Assembly: GCA_964390795.1 (NCBI GenBank)
Contig: CAYMLQ010000392.1
Coordinates: forward strand, 1-5,233
DNA length: 5,233 bases
Origin: CAYMLQ01 sp964390795
Lineage (GTDB): Bacteria > Verrucomicrobiota > Kiritimatiellia > RFP12 > UBA1067
Direction: 5' to 3'
Shown here one piece after another: positions 1 through 5,233 of the stretch. The notes below the pieces were generated by a model. It was not told the DNA's origin, did not search any database, and worked only from the letters and a program-made list of their open reading frames with translations. The number at the start of each line of letters is the position of its first letter. Within the stretch, counting starts at the first letter, position 1. Position numbers and translations under genes: made by a program.

Positions 1-980
1 ATCTCGCCCTGCGGGGTGAAGTTGCCCTCGGGCGGGGTGACCCACTGCGACTGCTCGAAGACCAGGCCTTCGAGCGTCGTGTTGACGAGCGGCTGGTTCT
101 CGAAGCCTTGGAAGATCAGAAGCTGTGTCAGGCACGGCGCTTCGACGCGCGCGGTGTCGGGCGTCTCGCCGGGCAGCGGCTGGTAGGCGAGCGTGCCGGT
201 GGGTTTGTCGAGATACCACTCGCCGGGTGTGCCGAAGGACTCCTTCACGTTCTCGGCCCAGTAGCGGCGGTTCTTGAAGTCCGACCAGTAGGCGTTGAAC
301 GCGCGGGTCTTGGGGAACTTCACCGCCTTGAGCGCGGGGTCGATGGCCGCGGCGCGCATGCGCGAGGCGGACCAGACGTGCAGCACGTGGAACTCGATGT
401 CGGGCAGGTTCGCCCAGGCGGCGCTGAGGTCATTGCTCTGATAGAGAAAACCGTTGATGCCGTTGTCGTTCTTCTCGAAATCGCCTGCGGTGGTGAAGTA
501 GCCCTGCTTCGGCAGGCGCGGGCGGAAGCGGCGCTCGCCGTTCACGAAAAGCTGAGCGAAGTCCCAGCGGCCTTCCTTGACGTCGGGAAACTGGACAGTC
601 CACGCGCCGTCCGCGCCGACGGTCCAGCCCGTGATCGCGCGGCCGCCGGAGAAGACCGGGGTCTGTCCGCCGCGGGCGCGGTAGGCGACGGGGCATGTGG
701 CGGTGCCTCCGTGCGCGGGCTGTATCAGGAGCGGTTTTTCGAGCGTGTAGGTGCCGCCCTTGAAAAGGACCTCGATGCGCTCGACCGGCTCCGCAGGCGC
801 GGACGCCTTGAACGTCTTCACCGCTTCCTGCGCGCGTTCGAACGTGGCGAACGGTCGCCACCACGAGCCGGAGGCCTCGTCGTTACCGTTCGGCGCGACA
901 TAGAAGCGCTTGACCGCCCCCGCCTCAACACACTCAGTTCCGGCCACCAAGGCCGCAAGAAACACAATGGATAATTTCAT
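1..980 (-). CDS. Secreted right-handed parallel beta-helix protein, GH141-like (partial, 3' end outside window)
   Basis: The reading frame is open from an ATG at 980-978 to the left edge, giving 326 codons with no stop; the C-terminal part is missing. Residues 1-22 look like a Sec signal peptide: K2, a hydrophobic stretch at residues 3-13, and likely cleavage after the A-G-A at 20-22. The mature protein opens with FYVAPNGND (26-34), then RPFATFERAQEAV (42-54) and FKGGTYTLEKPL (73-84). This opening is typical of secreted pectate-lyase-like beta-helix enzymes. Further family-like segments are PVFSGGRAITGW (108-119), QLFVNGERRFRPRLP (143-157), GEWYLDKPTGTLAYQPLPGE (253-272) and NTTLEGLVF (300-308), where the helical coils appear to begin. 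By recalled resemblance these match the beta-helix family that includes GH141 (characterised alpha-L-fucosidase and xylanase activities). The catalytic region is expected beyond the window, so activity cannot be judged. A strong Shine-Dalgarno sequence at 986-992 supports the start. Beta-helix fold and secretion are fairly certain; the GH141 assignment is tentative, with other beta-helix families such as GH120 as alternatives. Confidence 0.85.
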   Translation of the reverse strand, partial: MKLSIVFLAALVAGTECVEAGAVKRFYVAPNGNDEASGSWWRPFATFERAQEAVKTFKASAPAEPVERIEVLFKGGTYTLEKPLLIQPAHGGTATCPVAYRARGGQTPVFSGGRAITGWTVGADGAWTVQFPDVKEGRWDFAQLFVNGERRFRPRLPKQGYFTTAGDFEKNDNGINGFLYQSNDLSAAWANLPDIEFHVLHVWSASRMRAAAIDPALKAVKFPKTRAFNAYWSDFKNRRYWAENVKESFGTPGEWYLDKPTGTLAYQPLPGETPDTARVEAPCLTQLLIFQGFENQPLVNTTLEGLVFEQSQWVTPPEGNFTPQGE

Positions 981-985
981 GCCTG

Positions 986-992
986 CTCCTCC
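986..992 (-). promoter_or_regulatory. Ribosome binding site of the beta-helix gene
   Basis: On the minus strand the sequence reads GGAGGAG and ends 5 nt before the ATG at 980-978. It is a near-ideal Shine-Dalgarno sequence and fixes this start codon, directly ahead of a signal peptide. Confidence 0.8.
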
Positions 993-1009
993 CCCGATTG
1001 TTTCCCTGT

Positions 1010-1038
1010 AAGATAGCGCATTCGCCAGCCGTTGTCAG
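1010..1038 (-). promoter_or_regulatory. Candidate sigma70-type promoter for the beta-helix gene
   Basis: On the minus strand a -35 box CTGACA (1038-1033, 5 of 6 to the TTGACA consensus) is followed after exactly 17 bp by a -10 box TATCTT (1015-1010, 4 of 6 to TATAAT). Transcription would start near 1003, leaving a leader of roughly 20-25 nt that contains the Shine-Dalgarno sequence. This is a consensus match by eye. Promoter rules in the likely phylum are not well established, so it remains a candidate. Confidence 0.5.
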
Positions 1039-1048
1039 TCCCAAGTTT

Positions 1049-1075
1049 CGAGAATCCCGCGGCCATCAATTCGCG
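1049..1075. promoter_or_regulatory. Imperfect inverted repeat between the divergent promoters, possible operator
   Basis: Arms CGAGAAT (1049-1055) and ATTCGCG (1069-1075) are complementary at 6 of 7 positions and separated by 13 bp, so the arm centres lie 20 bp (about two helical turns) apart. The element sits wholly between the two predicted -35 boxes and directly abuts the plus-strand one at 1076. That is a suitable place for a dimeric regulator acting on both genes. An imperfect 7-bp repeat can arise by chance, and no regulator gene is visible in the window. Confidence 0.25.
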
Positions 1076-1104
1076 TTGCCGTGACTCGCAGCATCGTTTA
1101 CACT
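1076..1104 (+). promoter_or_regulatory. Candidate sigma70-type promoter for the GH2 gene
   Basis: A -35 box TTGCCG (1076-1081, 4 of 6) and a -10 box TACACT (1099-1104, 4 of 6) are separated by 17 bp. The predicted transcription start is near 1111, giving a leader of about 18 nt with the Shine-Dalgarno sequence inside it. This promoter is weaker on consensus than the opposing one, which would fit a gene needing an activator, but that is inference. Confidence 0.4.
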
Positions 1105-1117
1105 GTGCTCTATTTGC

Positions 1118-1125
1118 GGAGGGGG
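1118..1125 (+). promoter_or_regulatory. Ribosome binding site of the GH2 gene
   Basis: GGAGGGGG, with its GGAGG core at 1118-1122, lies 6 nt before the ATG at 1129. It decides the start: an in-frame GTG at 1081 would add 16 residues ahead of the signal peptide, lacks such a site, and would place the predicted promoter inside the coding region. Confidence 0.8.
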
Positions 1126-1128
1126 TAT

Positions 1129-4100
1129 ATGAAACGAGCGATGGCCGCGTGTTTAACGGGGTTTCTTTTTCTGTCTGCGGTGGGCGCGTCCGCCGCCGAG
1201 GTGAGTCTGACCGGTCTCGACATTTCCAAAACCCGTCAGGGCTGGAAAGAGGCGGCGCGCGACTTCAACCTGCTCGGCAGCCGGCTGAAGGTTGCGGGAC
1301 AGACCTACACCAACGGCCTGGCCACCCATTCGACGTCGGAACTCTACGTGGAATTGCGCGGAGCCGGCCGCTTCCTCGCCGAGGCGGGCGTGGACGACAC
1401 CAGCGACCAGCCCGACAAGCGCATGGTCTTCCAGGTGATTGCCGACGGACGGCTGCTCTGGCAGAGCGCGCCCCTGAAGCGCGGCGACAAGCCCGTCCCT
1501 GTCGATGTCGATCTCTCCGCCTATAAGACCGCCCTGCTGCGCGTCGATCCGTGGGCCGACGGTACGGCCTCCGATCACGCGGACTGGCTGAACGCGCGCT
1601 TCGTGACGGAGGCGAAGGACAGTCCGTGCGCGATCGACTCCCTGAACTGGGCCAACCTCTGGCTCTCCTCCATGGACGCGGCGTTCGTCACGCCCAAAGG
1701 CGCGGCTGTCGATGGGCCGGTCGCCGTCGCGGGCGTAACCTACGCCGAAGGTCTGGCCATGACCGCGCCCGCCGAACTCTGCCTGCTCAAAGGGGCTGCC
1801 ACGCGCTTCGCGGGCAAGGTCGGCGTGGAGGACCGCAGCGCGGCCGGCGGCCACGCAGAGTTCGTCCTGTATGGTGACGGGCGGGAGCTATGGCGCAGCG
1901 GCGTGATGAAACGGGGCGACCCGGCGAAGGCGTTCGACGTGAGCCTCGCGGGTGTCGGTCTCGCGCGGCTGGCGACCGAGGCGGCCGGCGGCGCCTCCGC
2001 ATGCGGCGCCTGGGTGGAGACCTCTTTCAGGACGGACGGCTGGATGAAGCCCTGCGCCACCTACAACCCCGCCGTGTTCGAGAGCCGTCCGGAGTGGGAG
2101 AACCCGCGCGTCTTTCGTGTCGGCACGGAGCAATCCGCCGCGACACGGATGGTCTTCGACTCGGCCAAGCACGCGCTCCAGGCCCGGTCGCGCGAGGAGT
2201 CGCCCTTCTTCCTTTCGCTTGACGGCACCTGGAAGTTCAACTGGGTGCCGCATCCTGACCAGCGTCCGACGGACTTCCACCAGCCTGCGACCTCGGTGGC
2301 CGCGTGGCACGACATGACGGTGCCGGAATGTGTGGAAGTGCGGGGCTACGGCACGCCGCTGTATAAGAACATCGGGTACTATTTCAAGGTCGATCCGCCC
2401 TTCGTGCTGGGCGAGCCCGAGCCGCGTTACACCACCTTCAAGGAGCGCAATGCGGTCAGCTCCTACCGCCGCACCTTCACCGTTCCCAAGGCGTGGGGCG
2501 GACGCGCGGTCTACCTGCGCTTCGACGGCTTCGCCTCGGCCCTGTCGGTTTGGCTCAACGGCGAGCGGCTCGGCTATGCGGAGGACGGGCGGCAGGGCGC
2601 GACCTTCAACGTCACCGCGATGCTGCAGCCGGGCGAGAACACGCTGGCCGTGCAGGTCTACCGGCTGTGCGACGGCTCGTACATGGAGGATCAGGACTTC
2701 TGGAGGCTCTCCGGACTCATCCGCCCGGTCTACCTCTGGTCCGTGCCGCTGACGCACGTGCGCGATTTCTTCGTGCGCACAACCCCTGCCGCGGAGGGCG
2801 ACTATGCGGGCGCGTGGAACCTGAAAATCGAGGCAGAGCTTGAGGGCCAGTCGCAGGAGGTGTCGCTGGAGGCCGAGCTGTTTCCCCACAGCTTCAAGGG
2901 CGGACGCGTCGCGCGCGGGCAGGCCGTGCCGGTGGGCCAGGCGCTTCAGCTCAATATCCCGGTGAACGCGCCGCGCCTGTGGTCCGCCGAACAGCCCAAC
3001 CTCTACACGCTGGTGCTCACGCTCAAGGATGCCCGCGGCAGGACGCTCGAGGCCATCCCGCAGAGGGTCGGCTTCCGCCAGGTCGAACGCAAGCGCAGTC
3101 AGATGCTCGTCAACGGGCAGCCGGTGCTGATCAAAGGCGTGAACCGGCACGAGATGGATCCCGACCACGGCTACGCGGTGCCTCTCTCCCGCATGGTTCA
3201 GGACCTCACCCTCATGAAGCAGAACAACATCAATGCGGTTCGCACCAGCCACTATCCGAACGATCCGCGCTGGTACGACCTCTGCGACGAGGTCGGCATC
3301 TATGTGATGGACGAGGCTAACCTGGAAACGCACGGGCTCTCCGACACGCCGCGCAACCCGGTGATCGACCCCTCCTACCGCGCCGCCGCCCTAGACCGCG
3401 AGATGGGCATGGTCGAGCGCGACAAGAACCACCCCTCGATCATCCTCTGGTCGCTCGGCAACGAGAACAACGTGGACTCCGAGTTCTTCGGCCAGGCCTA
3501 CGCATGGATCAGGGCGCGCGACCCCGGCCGCCTGATCCAGAACCAGCGCAACGGCCCGCGCGACACGGTCGACTCCATGTACGCCAGGGTCAAGGACGTC
3601 GAGGCGTACGGCCGGCGCACGGACACGGAGGTTCCCTTCATCCTGTGCGAGTATTCGCACGCCATGGGCAATTCCAGCGGCAACCTGGCCGACTACTGGC
3701 GCGTGATCAACGCCTACCCCAATCTGCAAGGGGGCTTCATCTGGGACTTTGTCGATCAGGCGCTGCGCAAGCCGCTTCCGACCGAGCGCGTGCGGCATGG
3801 CGGGCCTGCGGATTTCTGGGCGTACGGCGGCGACTACGGGGATTATCCGAACGACGACAACTTCAACAACAACGGACTGGTGCAGACCGACCGCCGGCCC
3901 ACGCCGCAACTGGCCGAAGTCCGCCACTGCTATCAGGCGATGTCCGTCGAGGCGGTGGACGTCATGCGCGGGCTCTTCACCGTCAAGAACGAGGCGTTCT
4001 TTACGAGCCTGAGCGACTACGAGTGTCTGTGGACGTACGAGGAGAACGGCGAGGTGATCGCCAAGGGCTCGCTGGGGCGGCTCGACGTGCCCCCGCGGAC

Positions 4101-5160
4101 GCGGAAGGAGATCGCGTTGACGCTCTCGATGGTGCGCCGGCCCGCCTATGCCGCGCTGGCCAGCACCTGGAATTTCTCCTTCGTGACGACCCGTAAGAAC
4201 GCCTGGGCCGCTGCGGGCCACGTGGCGGGCCGGTCGCAGGTGGTGGTGCCCGCCGAACCGCAGGCCGTGCGCATGCAGAGTCGGGTGGGGCATCAGGAGG
4301 TCCGGCTCGCCGAGACCGAGGCCGACGTCACGGCCACCGGATCAGACTTCACCGTACTCATCAGCAGGGCGAACGGACTGATCGTCTCCTGGAAGGTGAA
4401 GGGGGAGGAGCAGCTACTCGCGCCGCTCGCGCCGAGCTTCTGGCGCGCGCCGACCGACAACGACCGCGGCAACGGGATGCCGGAACGCCATGCGGCGTGG
4501 CGGCGTGCGGCGGAGCGCGGCGTGGTGCGCGGCGTGGCCGTCAGGCGCGGGGTGGACAACACCTGGCTGGTGCAGGTCGACCAGTCCTATCCCGAAGCGG
4601 CGGACACGACAGGCACGCTGCAGTATTCGTTCAGCAACGCCGGCCAGATCCGCGTGACGTTCAAGGTCGAGCCCAAAGGCAAAGGCCTGGTGTCGCTTCC
4701 GCGCTTCGGTATGACGCTTCAGCTTCCGTCCGCGTATGACCGCGTGACGTGGCTGGGCCGAGGGCCGCAGGAGAGCTACTCGGACCGCAAGGCCTCCGCC
4801 TTCATCGGCAAGTATTCCCTCGCCGCCTCCGACTTTTTCTTCCCCTATGTCGAGCCGCAGGAGACCGGCAACCGCACGGACACTTTATGGGCGACCTTCA
4901 CGGACAAGTCCGGCAAGGGGATCAAGGTCACCGGCGACCCCAAAATCAATTTCAGCATTCTTCCGTATACGATTGAGGAACTTACCGTGCGCAAGCATCC
5001 GTGGGAATTGAACCCGTGCGGCAACTGGGCGGTGAACCTCGACTATGGCCAGATGGGGTTGGCGGGCGAGGACAGTTGGGGCGCCCGGCCCTGGCCGGAG
5101 CATCAGTTGCTGCCGGATCGCGAGTATAGCTACGGGTTTGTGCTTTCTCCGATCCCCTGA
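1129..5160 (+). CDS. Secreted LacZ-type GH2 beta-galactosidase-like enzyme with two N-terminal NPCBM modules
   Basis: A complete 1343-residue glycosidase, expected to cleave terminal beta-galactosides (or related sugars) by the retaining GH2 mechanism after Sec export. Residues 1-22 form a signal peptide (K2-R3, hydrophobic core, A-S-A cleavage site). Two NPCBM (CBM51-type) modules follow at about 25-158 and 168-304. The rest, about 1040 residues, matches the length of E. coli LacZ (about 1023): WENP at 323-326, jelly-roll sugar-binding domain to about 538, immunoglobulin-like domain to about 650, TIM barrel to about 938, a further beta domain to about 1055, and the C-terminal small-chain domain to the end. 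Expected active-site residues are present: acid/base E779 in WSLGNEN, nucleophile E841 in CEYSHAMGN, Y818 (LacZ Y503), R705 and H708, E733 and H735 of LETHG (metal site), W872, the EDQD motif near 520-523, FNNNGL, and W1317 (LacZ W999). Oddities are a changed loop after E779 and a second NPCBM lacking motifs kept in the first. The catalytic class is secure. Strict galactose specificity is not, and the gene is far from lacZ in role, being exported. Confidence 0.95.
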   Translation: MKRAMAACLTGFLFLSAVGASAAEVSLTGLDISKTRQGWKEAARDFNLLGSRLKVAGQTYTNGLATHSTSELYVELRGAGRFLAEAGVDDTSDQPDKRMVFQVIADGRLLWQSAPLKRGDKPVPVDVDLSAYKTALLRVDPWADGTASDHADWLNARFVTEAKDSPCAIDSLNWANLWLSSMDAAFVTPKGAAVDGPVAVAGVTYAEGLAMTAPAELCLLKGAATRFAGKVGVEDRSAAGGHAEFVLYGDGRELWRSGVMKRGDPAKAFDVSLAGVGLARLATEAAGGASACGAWVETSFRTDGWMKPCATYNPAVFESRPEWENPRVFRVGTEQSAATRMVFDSAKHALQARSREESPFFLSLDGTWKFNWVPHPDQRPTDFHQPATSVAAWHDMTVPECVEVRGYGTPLYKNIGYYFKVDPPFVLGEPEPRYTTFKERNAVSSYRRTFTVPKAWGGRAVYLRFDGFASALSVWLNGERLGYAEDGRQGATFNVTAMLQPGENTLAVQVYRLCDGSYMEDQDFWRLSGLIRPVYLWSVPLTHVRDFFVRTTPAAEGDYAGAWNLKIEAELEGQSQEVSLEAELFPHSFKGGRVARGQAVPVGQALQLNIPVNAPRLWSAEQPNLYTLVLTLKDARGRTLEAIPQRVGFRQVERKRSQMLVNGQPVLIKGVNRHEMDPDHGYAVPLSRMVQDLTLMKQNNINAVRTSHYPNDPRWYDLCDEVGIYVMDEANLETHGLSDTPRNPVIDPSYRAAALDREMGMVERDKNHPSIILWSLGNENNVDSEFFGQAYAWIRARDPGRLIQNQRNGPRDTVDSMYARVKDVEAYGRRTDTEVPFILCEYSHAMGNSSGNLADYWRVINAYPNLQGGFIWDFVDQALRKPLPTERVRHGGPADFWAYGGDYGDYPNDDNFNNNGLVQTDRRPTPQLAEVRHCYQAMSVEAVDVMRGLFTVKNEAFFTSLSDYECLWTYEENGEVIAKGSLGRLDVPPRTRKEIALTLSMVRRPAYAALASTWNFSFVTTRKNAWAAAGHVAGRSQVVVPAEPQAVRMQSRVGHQEVRLAETEADVTATGSDFTVLISRANGLIVSWKVKGEEQLLAPLAPSFWRAPTDNDRGNGMPERHAAWRRAAERGVVRGVAVRRGVDNTWLVQVDQSYPEAADTTGTLQYSFSNAGQIRVTFKVEPKGKGLVSLPRFGMTLQLPSAYDRVTWLGRGPQESYSDRKASAFIGKYSLAASDFFFPYVEPQETGNRTDTLWATFTDKSGKGIKVTGDPKINFSILPYTIEELTVRKHPWELNPCGNWAVNLDYGQMGLAGEDSWGARPWPEHQLLPDREYSYGFVLSPIP

Positions 5161-5233
5161 GGGACGGATGTCGTAATCAAGGGTGACTTGCAAGATCAAA
5201 CGAACGTTTCTAGGCTGCGAGTTTATTGAGTAC
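5161..5233. other. Downstream intergenic tail with two short palindromes
   Basis: The 73 bp after the GH2 stop codon are clearly less GC-rich (34 of 73 bases) than the genes. They contain a perfect 8-bp palindrome CTTGCAAG (5187-5194) and, 3 bp later, AAACG-AA-CGTTT (5198-5209), whose 2-nt centre is too tight for an RNA hairpin and looks more like a DNA site. A weak promoter-like pair TTGCAA (5188-5193) and TAGGCT (5211-5216), spaced by 17 bp, overlaps them. There is no GC-rich hairpin followed by a T-run, so no intrinsic terminator can be called. The tail may be the upstream region of another gene beyond the right edge. Confidence 0.3.

Noticed and set aside
108..974. Plus-strand open frame of 288 codons on the left side
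   Set aside because: It lies antisense to the beta-helix gene, whose translation shows recognisable motifs throughout. The plus-strand product is arginine- and glycine-rich with no domain-like pattern, and GC-rich third positions remove stops from the opposite strand.
1081..1128. Upstream in-frame GTG start for the GH2 gene
   Set aside because: It would add 16 residues before a well-formed signal peptide, has no good Shine-Dalgarno sequence, and overlaps the predicted promoter; the ATG at 1129 has GGAGG 6 nt upstream.
1138..1152. Cysteine early in the GH2 protein (MAAC, C8) as a lipoprotein signal
   Set aside because: Only seven residues precede it, so there is no room for the hydrophobic segment ahead of a lipobox, and a clear A-S-A signal peptidase I site lies at 20-22. 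C17 of the beta-helix protein (GTEC) likewise does not fit a lipobox.
1888..3333. Long minus-strand open frame (481 codons) inside the GH2 gene
   Set aside because: It is a shadow of the GH2 coding frame: rich in R, H, V, A and L, with no signal peptide or recognisable domain, and it overlaps unmistakable NPCBM and GH2 sequence on the plus strand. The 300-codon minus-strand frame at 3391-4293 is rejected for the same reason.
4515..4537. Direct repeat GCGCGGCGTGG occurring twice with a 12-nt period
   Set aside because: It keeps frame within the GH2 C-terminal domain, encodes RGVV/RGVA and fits codon bias in an arginine- and glycine-rich stretch; there is no sign of a mobile or regulatory repeat.
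5149..5166. TCCC-CTGA-GGGA hairpin spanning the GH2 stop codon as a terminator
   Set aside because: The stem is only 4 bp, contains the stop codon in its loop and is not followed by a T-run.
1..5233. CRISPR arrays, tRNA or rRNA genes, insertion sequences, attachment sites, defence systems
   Set aside because: Looked for and not seen: almost all of the window is occupied by the two long coding regions, and the 148-bp and 73-bp non-coding stretches hold none of these.

Overview
The window looks like part of a polysaccharide-degradation locus from a GC-rich Gram-negative bacterium. It holds two large genes for secreted carbohydrate-active proteins, transcribed away from each other from a 148-bp shared intergenic region. 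Both proteins begin with Sec-type signal peptides, and both genes strongly prefer G or C at third codon positions. One gene combines NPCBM modules with a LacZ-type glycosidase and the other encodes a right-handed beta-helix protein. This combination is common in the Planctomycetota-Verrucomicrobiota-Lentisphaerota/Kiritimatiellota group. That placement is inferred from protein style only; no rRNA or marker gene is present.

Layout: positions 980 down to 1 (minus strand) carry the first 326 codons of a secreted parallel beta-helix protein resembling glycoside hydrolase family GH141; its 3' part lies beyond the left edge. Positions 981-1128 form the divergent control region. It has a plausible sigma70-type promoter in each direction (both with 17-bp spacers), a strong Shine-Dalgarno sequence for each gene, and an imperfect inverted repeat between the two -35 boxes that could bind a shared regulator. 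Positions 1129-5160 (plus strand) encode a complete 1343-residue secreted beta-galactosidase-like GH2 enzyme. It has two N-terminal NPCBM modules followed by a full five-domain LacZ-type core. Positions 5161-5233 are a lower-GC intergenic tail with two short palindromes and no convincing terminator.

Functional picture: both products should be exported and act on glycans outside the cytoplasm. A GH141-like protein (characterised members include alpha-L-fucosidase and xylanase activities) beside a GH2 exo-glycosidase with galactose-type carbohydrate-binding modules suggests stepwise trimming of a complex plant or algal polysaccharide containing galactose and perhaps fucose. The substrate is an inference. 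No mobile element, CRISPR array, RNA gene or defence system was seen. The points most worth a second look are the altered loop after the GH2 acid/base glutamate, the unequal conservation of the two NPCBM modules, and the compact divergent promoter region.
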